This document shows, piece by piece, positions 1-12,900 of a DNA stretch of 64,000 bases. The DNA comes from Stichopus chloronotus (taxonomy: Eukaryota > Echinodermata > Holothuroidea > Aspidochirotida > Stichopodidae): positions 14,484,114 to 14,548,113 of the forward strand of contig CM037850.1 in NCBI GenBank assembly GCA_021234535.1, written 5' to 3'. Position 1 is the first letter of the stretch; every line of letters starts with the position of its first letter. Under the pieces are notes generated by a model. The model made no database searches, was not told the origin of the DNA, and saw nothing but the letters and a program-made list of their open reading frames with translations. Both the position numbers and the translations under genes were made by a program.

Positions 1-2273
1 CTCCAGAAATTATTGTTCATTTCGTTTTGAGAGCATGACAGCCTCAGACCCCAGTGGTTATATCAAATCCATGTAACACCCTCGGGAAAGGTCTTTGTCT
101 CAACTTGCTTCTCTAAATCCAGGTGCTAATTGGGGACCTGCCAGGGACCGGGGGGGGGGTATGTCTGGCACCTTAATGACTGCCCTATATTTTCTGGGAT
201 TCTCTGAGCTTACCTGGTTCCAATGAACAGGGGTAATGGATGAATGCCTTGAAAGTGTCTTGAGCAGTTAGTACTATTGGATAAGTGTGCTGTATAAGAA
301 TAGACCATTATTATTTCCTGGTTTCAGACATTGCTGATTATAATTCTGAGACATTTCTTGGATGCTTTAATTGATAAAAGTGATGAAAGTTTATTTGAGT
401 GAAATTTTCAGGACGTGTGCAGATTTTCTCATTAAAGCCTTAAGTGTTGATTGTGTTTTACCGTTTTGCTGGTTAATCAATACAACAGTCACTTCTTTAT
501 TTACAGTTCTTTGTACAGTGACCCATTGTTACAATTGCATGGTAAAGGGGACATGTAGCTCCTTGGTAACCATAGCAATAGGCACTTGAAACTGAGTCTT
601 ACAGTTTTAGACATCATTTCAGTGAAAGCCAGATTTAAAAATCACTTTGATGTGACTGGACGTCAGATGTGTTTCCTTCTTTAGACCAAGATCGGTGATT
701 TCAGTCGATTTGCAGATGTATGTATGATTTGTCAGAAAAAAGACTAATTTAGCAAAATATTACACTTCATACTAATACCTTCAATTGTCAAACAGTTGGC
801 TTTGCTGATGGCATCTGAACTTGATTAAGAAGGTGAAGAAAAACTGTAAAACTTCCTACTTTTAAAAACACTTTTCATAATAATGTACTAACTTCTTTAA
901 AATATCTCCAGGTATGAAATATGACTTCTAGGGTTTCTTGTGAGAACCTTCAGGTTTGCCATATTTGAGGTTGGCAAGTCTTTGGTCAGCAATTGCTTTG
1001 TTACAAGCGTAATAGGAAAATGCACAGTAACTCCTTGGTTGCCTTAGTTATAGGCATATGTGGAGTGGCACAAATCACTCTTAGTGGTGTTTTTCTTCTA
1101 ATGTTTTTTGCTGAGGACAGCACTAATAATACTATATTGTAACTATTGTCCTACATCAATTCAGAAAATTGTGTTCTAATTTGTAGTGTCCTTGCTAGAA
1201 CCTGCACTCCCTTCCATGTTACAATAAGTCTGTACTTCTCCCCCTCTTTTTTGATAGACTGGGGCAGTTGGAGTTGCTCTCAAGGTTGAAGGTTTAGCAA
1301 ACCTAATTGAGGTCAACATAGTCTGCTCTATTTGTATGAACAACTGAAAAAATAGAACCAATGCAAGAAGATATAGGATTTGATCTAGACTTGTATTGCG
1401 GTACCACACTGTTCCATAAGCTAATCGCACATCATAAACACATTGACCACTTCTGTTCAACTTTTTCTACAACAAATGTTGCTGACCGAACACTGTGAAA
1501 ATAAACATAACAATGAAACATGAAAGGTGAAGAAAGTAATAAGAGGAACAAAAAAAAAAGAAAAAATCAACAAAAAGTACACACAACTCGAACCAAAAGA
1601 ACACAGAACTTGAGAAAATATATCTGTACAATTGATATTCTCAAATTTGTCCATATATCTTATTTGACCTATTTTTTAGTAAATATATATATATATATTC
1701 TTTAACAAATCAATACATGTTTCTAAGACAACCACTGAGAGATACTTAGAATTATCTATAGATACATCTAAGTGATATTAACATATAGCACATGCTCTGT
1801 GGCAGAAACATCTACCATAACTTTAATCACAGAATATATAACCAAACAGTAGCTACAACTGCCTAATATTAAAATGAAACTTCCTACAATTATCTTATAT
1901 GACTGAGCACAAAATGTTTGTATTTCATACATCTTAGTAAATTAAAGGTAGAATGAAAGCAACGATTCAATGTTTTGTTGAATTCACATACCTTCTGCTT
2001 CACAGAAAGATATTTACTCTGTTGAACATAACAACCTTAGCCTCCTCTCTGGAGTCAATAAACTGAGAAATATGTGAAGAGTTCTTTAACTGATGACAAT
2101 ATGTCATGCATGATTTTGACACAAAGTCTGCAACTAGAGTTCATTAGCTAACACAGAATTGTGAGAATGAGTACTACAAAAGCAAAACCTCTCATGAACT
2201 CATTCATGACTATATCACAACACTTAAACTTTCAAGCACAATTACAACCAATGCCAATTTAAAACTTTCTGGA
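1..2273. other. AT-rich flank, no gene recognised
   Basis: I see only short scattered frames. A G-run lies at 150-159. Two loosely similar stretches near 545-590 and 1020-1060 share a 'ctccttggt' core followed by a 'taggca' motif, so they may be copies of a short dispersed repeat. Nothing links this stretch to the phosphatase gene. Confidence 0.5.
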
Positions 2274-2862
2274 GAACCTAATGGTCATATGACAGAAGAA
2301 CCTAATGGTAAGCCATATGATAGAAGAACCTAATGGCAAGCCATGTGACAGAAGAAGGAGAACCTAATGGCAAGCCATGTGACAGAAGAAGGAGAACCTA
2401 ATGGTAAGCCATGTGACAGAAGAAGGAGAACCTAATGGTAAGCCATGCGACAGAAGAAGGAGAACCTAATGGTAAGCCATGTGACAGAAGAAGGAGAACC
2501 TAATGGTAAGCCATGTGACAGAAGAAGAACCTAATGGTAAGCCATGTGACAGAAGAAGAACCTAATGGTAAGCCATATGACAGAAGAAGAACCTAATGGT
2601 AAGCCATATGACAGAAGAAGGAGGGCTTAATGGTAAGCCATGTGACAGAAGAACCTAATGGTTAGCCATGTGACAGAAGAAGAACCTAATGGTAAGCCAT
2701 ATGACAGAAGAAGAAGAACCTAATGGTAAGCCATATGACAGAAGAAGGAGGGCCTAATGGTAAGCCATGTGACAGAAGGAGAAGAACCTAATGGTAAGCC
2801 ATGTGACAGAAGAAGAAGAACCTAATGGTAAGCTTTGTGACAGAAGAAGAACCTAATGGTAA
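2274..2862 (+). repeat. Minisatellite, 28/31/34-bp units
   Basis: About 19 head-to-tail units start 'gaacctaatggtaagccat' and continue 'gtgacagaa' plus a variable number of purine triplets (aga/agg). Unit length therefore changes in 3-bp steps: 28, 31 or 34. Common point variants are cat-atg versus cat-gtg and ggt versus ggc. The array ends cleanly at 'gtaattaac'. Unit lengths are not multiples of three and the frames are interrupted, so it is not coding. Confidence 0.9.
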
Positions 2863-3529
2863 TTAACAATGTGATGATAGTAGAATCATTCACTGTATGT
2901 TTCCCTTCCATCCTTAATTTCAGTTTGTGGGAACAATTAGATTCTTCAATTTCTGTTTCCTTTTCATAAAAGCTGTAGTTTTATTTAAGACTGCTCTCAT
3001 GAAATAAAAGCCCTACAACTATCTAGACACAATCACACACAAGCAGAGTACATAAGGTTATTCACAACATGTGGCAGGACTTCTTGTCAAAAATTCTGCT
3101 TGTGAATAAAGCAATGCAGCACTTACACTGTCATCATGCATACTTAACAATATCTGCAGCAGCTTATAGAAACAGCGGAATGTCAGCAACACAAGTGCAG
3201 CCAAAATGGGGTCATAGCTAAAATTACAAAATACATGAATTGCTATCTTTCACAATATACATCATTTTATGCTTTTTACAGGAAAAAATCATGAAGGTTT
3301 GGAAATAATTTTGTGATACATACAGTTCCTGTTGTTATGAAAAGAATGATAAGATATTCAATCTAAATGGAGTCCCTGATATATTCTAGGAGAGAGGATT
3401 CACTTACATACTCTGTCCTATGGAAAAACAAAGAAAAATATTTACTGCAAACTTAAATATTGACAAACCAATATTTGCTTCAAAACTTGAACTTGTAGAA
3501 ACGAAAATCACTTCAGTGCAATACATTAA

Positions 3530-4372
3530 TACAGTGGACACATTAATACATTCCTACATACTATGACAGCATGACCACAAGCAGTATTTGTAAGCTGTGG
3601 AGGGTGTACACATTAATACTCAGCTACATACTAGGACAGCATTGCCCCATGCAGTATTCATATGCTGCAAGTGATGGACACATTAATACATTCCTACATA
3701 CAATGACAGCATGGCCCTCTGCAGTATTCATATGCTGCAAGTGATGGACACATTAATACATTCCTACATACAATGACAGCATGACCGCAAGCAGTATTTG
3801 TAAGCTGTGGAGGGTGTACACATTAATACTCAGCTACATACAATGACAGCATGGCCCTCTGCAGTATTCATATACTGCAAGTGATGGACACATACATTCC
3901 TACATACAATGACAGCATGGCCCTCTGCAGTATTCATATACTGCAAGTGATGGACACATACATTCCTACATACAATGACAGCATGGCCCTCTGCAGTATT
4001 CATATGCTGCAAGTGATGGACACATTAATACATTCCTACATACAATGACAGCATGACCGGAAGCAGTATTTGTAAGCTGTGGAGGGTGTACACATTAATA
4101 CTCAGCTACATACAATGACAGCATGGCCCTCTGCAGTATTCATATGCTGCAAGTGATGGACACATTAATACATTCCTACATACAATGACAGCATGGCCCC
4201 CTGCAGTATTCATATGCTGCAAGTGATGGACACATTAATACATTCCTACATACAATGACAGCTAGCATGGCCCCCTGCAGTATTCATATGCTGCAAGTGA
4301 TGAACACATTAATACATTCCTACATACAATGACAGCATAACCCCTGCAGAATTGATGTGCTGCAGGTAGTGG
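3530..4372 (+). repeat. Satellite-like array with two alternating ~70-bp unit types
   Basis: Unit type A contains 'ctgcagtattcatatgctgc', then 'aagtgatggacacattaata' and 'cattcctacatacaatgaca'. Type B has 'gcagtatttgtaagctgtgg', then 'agggtgtacacattaatac' and 'tcagctacatac'. B units recur near 3580, 3790 and 4060 among A units, giving a higher-order pattern. Small deletions of 'cattaata' occur in A units at 3880-3970. Short open frames here are repeat shadows. Confidence 0.9.
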
Positions 4373-7300
4373 AGACTGGACACAACACATCCTTATATCC
4401 GAGGGACATCTTGGTCCCATTTTAGTTACATGAAAAAAAGAATTTTCAAATTTTGAAATCTGTGGCATGAAGTAACTATAAGTTGTGCCTTCCCTTAAGA
4501 AAACATTTTGTAAACATTACACTTAAACTAAAATAGCTCTCACAGCAGAAAGTCCTATCAGATAAAAGATGACCTTCATTGTACCAACAGCAGTATCCAC
4601 AGAGTAGAATACATCCATCAATAGTTTTAGGTATTTAAAAGTGTGAAAAATGCATGCAAATCAATCCAAACTATGAAATATCTTGCGACAAAGGAAATGA
4701 AAACCCTTTTGACACTCAAATAGATTACTATTTAGTTGGTGCAGTGACACTACATAACATGCAATACTCATGATATTGTAAATAAAATGGATTTAAAACA
4801 ATGTTCATGTAAAATTATCAAGACATGAACTTGATATATACCATGCTAAGTCCTAAATGTTCAAATATCTTGTCTACAATACATCATCTTCAATGAGTAT
4901 TAGTATGTCTATGAATATTCAATGAGCACTAAACCTATTTTACATATCAATGAATGTCCAATGCAGTACTAACAACAACTTTCTTGGAAAACTCATCTCA
5001 CTTTTTCAACACCAGCACAAGGTCATGAATGAGACAAATATAAATTCAAACAAGTGTAAGCAAATAACAGTCAGATTTAATTAAACTGATAATGTCACTC
5101 AAATGTGAGCATGGAGTAATCCTAAAAGACACACAACTGTAAGTTAAAATGAGGTCTAGAAAAGTGTAGAAAATCTCAGCTGGCCCCCTTTTAATTGCAT
5201 GTATTGGATAAGTTAATCTTAACTTACCATAAAGGACATATTCTGAGAAAACCACTGAAAATTATGTGTATATGATAACAATCACATAATAGATATATTG
5301 CTAATGATATAATAACAAGGTGTATGCTGCTATAGTGATTTACTCTTAGAACACATACTGTGTGTGAAATTGGGACTTGTACGGTAGATCTAATGAAATA
5401 CTTGCCTGTTGTAGAAAGAAAGAATAATGCATATGATACTTCAAAGTGTTGTATCAATGCTGTTACTGCATTCAACATTTAGGGCATGGTGTGTGCAAAG
5501 TGGCTGCAAGATGCCTTTTCTTGCATCCTAAGGTCAATTACAGTAATATTACAAATGAAACATCTTACACATTACCAGCTCATGTTGTCTACTTTTAAAT
5601 GTTGATTTACCAGATCATATTTTTCTGGTTAAATTTCAACTAAACATACAGTGATTGGAAACAAATCACACAGGAAAACAAACCCAATCATAACTTCAAA
5701 TGCTAAGGATGGTAGCAATTCAAATCTAAAGTACACAAGGGTGGCAATGTTAGTCATGGTAGCCAATCAGATCTACGTAATAATAGTGTTAGTCATGGTA
5801 CCAATCAGTCAGCTCCATATTATGGTGTAGCCAATGATGATCTGCATGATGCAAGCAACGATAGCCCATCAAATCAAGATAATGCTACTAAAAGTAGCAA
5901 ATCAGACTCACGCAATGGGCAGTTGAATAATGACATCACTCCATCAATTAACTAATCTATTAAATTAATTGGTTTACCCTGAAATGACTCATACCATGAC
6001 AAACAGCAAACTGACACAATAGTAACAGACAAGGGAAACACACAGATACAGAGTTAAGGCAATCAGAAAACACACAGATACGTAATAGAAACCTCAGGGA
6101 TATACGTAACTCATACTGTACTTAGGGAAAATTTTTTATAAGACTTTGTTCCCTACGGTTCTTGGTTCAAAATAATAAGACCACACACATGAGAAATACA
6201 ATTAAATAACAGAATTTTTTCAGGTAAAATTATTTTTCTGTGACCTTTCTAAATATCTGATATAAAAGTACACTGACCTCAGCAACTCCTACCATACTAT
6301 ATACTGAGAATGTCACTTAAAAACAACATGTATCAAGTAAACATGGAAGCTATTTCCATAGCCTGTCTAGAACATTAAGGGGAAACTACCACAATCTTAA
6401 TTTTACCACAGATTATTTTGAAAACAATGTAAACACTTACTGTCCAATAAATTCTGAATTTCAAATTAAAAGTTCAGAAATTAGCTTGGATTTAGCTTCA
6501 GTAGCACACAGCAGACAGAAAACAGACCTTACCACAACTTGGTTTATTGATTTGGAGAGGTTCAATGACATTTCATTTTCTTAATTCTTCTGACTTCCAG
6601 TCTCACCATCTAATCCATCATGGGTGGTGAATTAATCTTAAGTGTTTCTCAGAGCAGAACATCTACCAAATCTATCCATCAATTTGTCTTTGGATATTAC
6701 AGTGATGCACTGAGGCCAATAAGTGCTTCAAAAATTGGAAAAATCTTCCATTCTGGCAAGTAGTGTGACTGTTCACTGTTCTCTTATGCTGTAAGGTAGT
6801 TAAGTACCTAGAAGGCTAACATCAATGTATCCAGCTAGGAGATTGGTTGTCTACACATTACGGATTCCTACCCATAAAATCAGGTTGACAATTCAAATAA
6901 GTAGATGATAAAAATTTATCCAAATTCTAAAGACATATCGATAGCCCAAATTACCACTAATTGCTTTCTCCATGCTTCAATTCTGTATGACTGATTGATC
7001 TTAATAATAATCAGTTGATGATCAGTAAGAAGTTAACAAGATGATTATCATTATTAAAATTGTAGTAATGTATATATAATATATACATATTTGTGTGCGC
7101 TAAGTATTACGGATGCACTGGACATTCATTTGTGAACTAAAACAAATTTTGAATTACTTTTTGTTTTTCTACGTTCTTTCTTCAGAAGGAGTAAGACTTC
7201 TTGTATCTATAACATGGCAAAATACTGACAGTGAGGAAATACATTGATGCCACTCTGAAAATGCCAGGTTCTATTCCTGCAATCACTCAATGAATAACAC

Positions 7301-8107
7301 AACTGTAGCTGAAGTTTGTGCATGCAGGGTACATTCATAATGAAAATTTGTGGCACAAACCTTCAGCTTTTCTGGCAGCCAAATTGAACATGTAAAGGAT
7401 GTTTTGAGCTAAAGCAGGATGTGCTACTTGATGAAAAGTCTCTATCCTTAAACTTATGTCTTTCTTTTCCAATTGATACTTGACATGGAAAACAACATCT
7501 ATGCCAGACTTCTTCCAAGAGGAATTTCAACTAAATACAGTGTTAGTTACAGTAAAAGGAAGACTGATTTCTGGGGCTCGTGGTACATTGGCTATGCTGG
7601 ACTTCCATGAGAAGAAGCACAAACTCTTCTGGTCTCATGCATATTCATTGTCCCTTACCATCTGTAATGATTCACATCTGAGTTCATATTTTACATTAAA
7701 ACCTTCAGATTAATGTATGTTGTTATGACATGTATTAAGTAAAAATATCGACGATGGACTGTCTTAATCATTACTTCATCTTCAGCTAGCTTGTAATGGT
7801 ACATATGAATATGTCATGACATGGTATAAATTAATTAAGAATATCACACTACCTAATTAGTGACCATTTTAATGATTTCTAAACTCTGGATCCAGCGCAT
7901 CCCTAATAATGACATTATTACACAATTATATATAATTACATATAATTTTATATTGATATAATACTATCAGTCTTTGGCCATTTAAACACAAACTATCAGA
8001 GCAAACAAGCAATCACAAATTGAATAAATAACAGACCAAAAGTTTGAACAAAATATTTCATGAATGATTTAACAACACACCCCAAGATGTAAGGCAACAC
8101 TACTGTG
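4373..8107 (-). other. Probable 3' UTR / downstream flank of the phosphatase gene
   Basis: This is AT-rich sequence immediately after the stop. On the minus strand an ATTAAA polyadenylation-type hexamer occurs at 7873-7868 and a canonical AATAAA at 6548-6543. Either could end the transcript, and the sequence does not decide between them. No further exon of the phosphatase is recognisable. An Asn/Ser-rich open frame on the other strand (5716-5955) is listed separately. Confidence 0.4.
5716..5955 (+). other. Asn/Ser-rich 79-codon open frame without ATG
   Basis: The plus-strand frame is open from just after a TAG (5713-5715) to TAA at 5953-5955. It reads GGNVSHGSQSDLRNNSVSHG, then a region rich in Asn, Ser, Asp and Gln ending TPSIN. 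It has no in-frame ATG, so it could only be coding as a last exon. The upstream sequence is a poor polypyrimidine tract. The internal near-repeat (NVSHG / SVSHG) suggests an old tandem duplication. It may be a low-complexity coincidence. Confidence 0.15.
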
Positions 8108-9938
8108 TCATGAAACTTCAATCATCTCACAACTACTACTGAGTGACCTTTCACTACTTAACGAACAGGTTTCAAATTCATCATCATCAAAGCGGGTTAA
8201 CCCATACTGGAAGAGATTCTCACGAGAACTACGGACCATTTCTGACACGACCGCTTCTCTGGCACATGAACTTATTTCTTCACAGGATTGGCTACGCACA
8301 CTCAACACTTTTGTATTTCTATCACTATTGCACTTCTTTTGGTGAGGAGCAGACAGCATACAGTCCCACGAATCTCTACGCTCATCTGGATCAAATTTGC
8401 AGCGGGTAAAATACGTCATTCCTCGATCCATTGCCGTGACTGGGGATTGATGACTTAGCTTTGGAGAGTTGGTGCTGGAACTTGATAAACTCTCAGAGGA
8501 TTCTGGGCGCTTTTGCCAGATGGTTTCACCTGCACCCTCAGATGGGCTATCTTCATCACCCTGCCTACTTGGAAACCTAAATGGATTCCATCCTTTCTGT
8601 AGACTTGAGGAGTATGCAAGGGGTGCCTTAGAGGGGCTGCCTGAAGAATCCAGAACAGAAGAGGGATAATCTGGGGAAATTCCAGAAGAAATGGAACTAT
8701 GCCTGTCAAGTAAAGAGCTAGTGTCACTCTCTAAGTTAGGTGAAATACCACTGCTAGCACTGGATTCACTGCAAAGTGACTGTCCACTTCCCTGCCTTAC
8801 TAAAGGAACGCAAGTTGCAGAGAGTTGACCAAGAGGTGGTGATGACGATGAAGATTCCTGCCTGCTAGGAGAAACTTTGATGCGGAGTTTCAGATGTTGT
8901 GGTAAACTTCGTAGCACACCTTTCTGAACCTTGGATGCTGATTTGGAGGAGCCTGGACTACTTGAATCATTTTGGTCCTGATTTGGGATGTTGGAACCTG
9001 ACTGAGAATTTAGATCTAACTTTGTACTCTTTTTCAGAATAGATTTGCCAGGAGATGACTTCTGTTTCTCTTTGGCATGGTTGGTTGTATGTTGCACATT
9101 ACCCTGATTTGTTGAATATTCAACTAATGTCCCTTTCTTTGAGGTTGCTGAATGTTCACTAACAAAAGCCTCATCTTTCTCTCTAGTAGGGGATAACAGC
9201 AATTTTTCCTCAACTTTCATTCTAGAGTGTGCTTGAAAACGCTCACAGGCATCAACGAATGGGTTTCCTGAACCAGCTTTTGGTGAATTCATGCTTAAAT
9301 TGCTTGTTCCCCATTCCAAAACACCCAAACCAACAGGAGTGTTACTTCCTGATCTTGGTTTCTTTGAATCTGTCCTTTCTGGGGATGCCAAAAAGACAGG
9401 CTCATGATGGGATACAACTTTTAAGCTGAGTCCTGCTGGTCTTGGAACAGAACGTCCACCTGATTGTGAAATGTTTGCTGAAGATGAATCTAAATTTAAA
9501 ACTCCAGGTGATGAAAATTTGGCAGAGTCCTTTTCACTGATGGATCTCTTACAAGATTTGCTTGTTCCTGAGGTAGATGAAGAGAGATCAGAGAGGGTAA
9601 CTTTAGGCAGAGATTTGCCTTGAGACGGCGGCATTGGACTTTTACTCCTAGATCGTGGTTGGGCTATTTTGCGAGAGTTTTCCTGTTTACTGTTTTCTGG
9701 AGAAGAAGAAACAGTTTCCATGTCACTGCTGCTTTCTGTTTCTTCTCTTATTTCTGTTCCATTTTCTGCCTGGCTTTTGTGAGTGAGTTGACAAGATGAA
9801 GACAAACTTACATTGAGAGAGCAATCTGCTTGTAAAGACTCTGATAGTGATGGCTTTTGTAAAAGCTTCTCATATTCAATCAGTTGTCCCAAAAAATTGA
9901 AGTTTGGTGATATTGTTGGTCTCTTTGATTTAACAAAT
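8108..9938 (-). CDS. DUSP16: DUSP8/16 terminal coding exon (end of catalytic domain, Ser-rich tail)
   Basis: The acceptor TTTTGTCTTTTCAG precedes 9938. The first codons complete R304 and give [19 protein letters not shown], the conserved end of the DUSP8/16 catalytic domain. About 585 further residues are low-complexity, rich in Ser, Pro and Lys, with many Ser-Pro motifs (for example [27 protein letters not shown]) that could be proline-directed kinase sites. The last ~90 residues become structured again: ERRDSWD near 823-829, a Ser/Arg/Glu segment, and the terminal SSCEMIEVS. This resembles the RRSWHEE and IEVS ends of vertebrate DUSP8/16. The stop TGA is at 8110-8108. Confidence 0.95.
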
Positions 9939-12900
9939 CTGAAAAGACAAAATGACAAGATATAAAATGAAATAATATGCTCTGTCTACTTTGTTTTCTT
10001 TTTGCTTTCATTACAAACTTACACAATAGAAGTCTGTAACTTTTGGAACATGATAAGAATGGTTCCTGTGAAATATAGAATAGTGTAATCACATGGGCTT
10101 ACAGTATCTTCCATTTGTATCTTTCTGGTTACTAAAAAACAATGACAAACAAACCCAAATTGAACTAAGTTTTTACTTAAATATTGTGATAAACTGGCAT
10201 CACCAAAAAAAAAATGGCTTCATCTCACAAATGAAACTCAACTGCAAAACTAGCTCTTGATGTAAGTAACTAGCTTTATCTATATTATAACTTGCTAAAT
10301 CTTATTAACTTGCTTCATCTCATTAATTTACTAATTAATGTCATTTTGCTTTATCTAATAAAAAGCTTTATCTACTCAACTTGCTGCATCTAACTTAATC
10401 TTTATCTCCTTGACTTCATCTTATTAACTAATATACTGTTTCATCTCATTAACTTATTCAATTTCAATGACTGGATTAATTAACTAGCTTTTTCTCATTA
10501 ACTAACTTTGATGTAATCAAGTATCTTTAATAAAACAGGTATATCTAAATGACCAGTAAAATCTAAGTAACTAGCTTTACCTAATTCACTAGTTAATGAA
10601 ATTAAGTGTACCTTATTAACTACATAAATTAACTACTGTAGCTCTATTGCATTAACTGGCTGAGGATGACTTACTAGTTTAACCTAGTTGACTAGTTTTA
10701 ACTAACTACCTAAATCAAATTAACTACTGTAGTTTAATCTCAAGGACTGCTCTAATTAAGTAGATTAAATAACATGCTTTATCTGATTGACCTGTGTCAT
10801 CTGTAGAGACTAGTTTCAATTGACAAGCTCCAAACATGTCACTAATCATCATCTACAATCAACAACAGAATAATAAACTAGTTTCATCTCCATAATTGGT
10901 ATTCTTCAATTGCTAAAGACAAAGCAGTTCACAGATAGAAATTAGTTACTTAATAGATGCCTTCAAGTATGGTGGAGGAGGATAAGTGCCCCCTACAGCT
11001 ATCTAAAGGAACTAGTACAATACAATTCTACAGGAGATTAAATTGGCAACAATTATTAAATGCATCAATCTATCTACTGCTTATACATTCACACCATGGC
11101 ATGGCTGTCACCAAAGATCATTGTGTTATACACAGGGATTGGACAAAAGCTTGATCACATTTTTATTTGCCTCTTTTGAAGTTAATTACAGGTTTTTGAA
11201 TCCACCAAAAGTGTCAAAATTCTTCATGCCTACATTTATGGAAAATTTCAGCAAAATACAACTGTAGGTGTAAGGGACTGAACTCATTGAATTAGCTATA
11301 TACAAAACTACATTACTCCAACATTTTACACATATACAGTGACACTAATAGCAGCATGCAGTGCATACATCTAGCCTGATGAGTTGAGTAGCAGTTGTTA
11401 CTGTGTGTGGCAACATTAAAGATGTGAATCTGAATGACAATTAACTGGAAGTAAACAATACATGAACAGTACTGCAAATGATGGATTCAGCAGCCACATT
11501 ATGTCACTGCATTTGCAAATACCATCATACTATTTTGTGGTTTTTTTTTTTTTCGAACTTGCAATGCATTTTTCACTCTCCCAAATCACAAAATTGTTAT
11601 TACCCAAGCTAACAAAGTAGTGAAACTAACCTGTACGCTGTTTCATTAGTCATATTTAGTCTTTTCATGATGTAAGCAATAGCCACAGTTGGTGATCTGG
11701 AAATTCCTGCAAGACAGTGGACTATCACTTTACCATTCGCTGACTTCACTTTATCTGTAAAAAAAAGAAGACAACCTTGTGTATTCATAATGTTATGGTA
11801 GAGTGTCTAATCTGCACAGAATTCTTTCACATTACATTATGCTTTACAATCCACACAACTTACTGGTGAGGGTATTCACAAGTGTCTATACTTACCCCTT
11901 GCTTCACTAATGCATACTTTTGACCTTGCTCTAAATGTCCTCAAAAACAATTCTAGCATTGCACCCTCTTGGCCCTAAGGCCTGGTCCGTCCTCATTTGT
12001 CGACGTGTATTGGTCTGTCCTCCGCTTATGAGTAAGTATATGTCTACGATATGGATTTACATTTGTATTGTAATGATTTTGGAAAGTTTGAAGTTTCCAC
12101 TATTTATGACACCAAAAAATAAAAAAAAAAGACAAAGAATGCATAAAGGTCACTAGTGACTTTGCAAAATCTTGACGGTTATTACAGTATTTCTTCTTGA
12201 GATGTATGATGTCCCTAAGATTTCTGTCAATATCCCTACATCTGTGGACTTTTAAATGACCTTGATCTCTGCCAAGTATATTATTTTGCAATCAATGCAG
12301 TGATCTACATAACTTTGAGAACAGTCCAAACTACCCTTCTTGAAAATTTATGTTTAGAAGAGGCATTACATCACACATACACTCACAAACTTTAAACCAG
12401 GATGAAAAAATGCATTGTGGTTTTGATGATGCCATCATGAGCATTCTCTTCCTGATTCAGACACCATAACATGAGGATGTGTCACAAGTTTGTTCTCTGC
12501 AATATTAGATCAGTAATGTATCATGTCACCAATAAAGATGTAGCAACCACGATATACACATAATGATATCTCTTGACCTAAGTGATTTCTGATAGGCATA
12601 ATACACTCTTCACGCACACCTGAACACTAAATAAGTCCAGAGTTCCTGTCGTGTACATGGTTATATCACAAATTGATCCTTGTCGACCCATTGGTCTTCA
12701 TCAAGCAGAACCACTTCACCTACTGTACAAAACAAACCACATCAGTGCAAGCTTCCCTTCTTAAAATGTCATGTTTACAAGGTTTTACTATCTGACCTTT
12801 GTTGACCTAAAATGACAGTTTTATCTCTGTCAAAAACAACACGATTTTTGAACTCAATGTGGTACACCTACAAAATGTATGAGACTAGTCCAAGCTTTCT

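Noticed and set aside
3830..4048. Repetitive short proteins on both strands, or a CRISPR-like array
   Set aside because: They are shadows of the ~70-bp tandem repeat. Units are contiguous with no unique spacers, and the DNA is eukaryotic.
8143..8409. Plus-strand frames over the last phosphatase exon (also 8469-8669, 9229-9429)
   Set aside because: They are antisense shadows of the conserved minus-strand exon.
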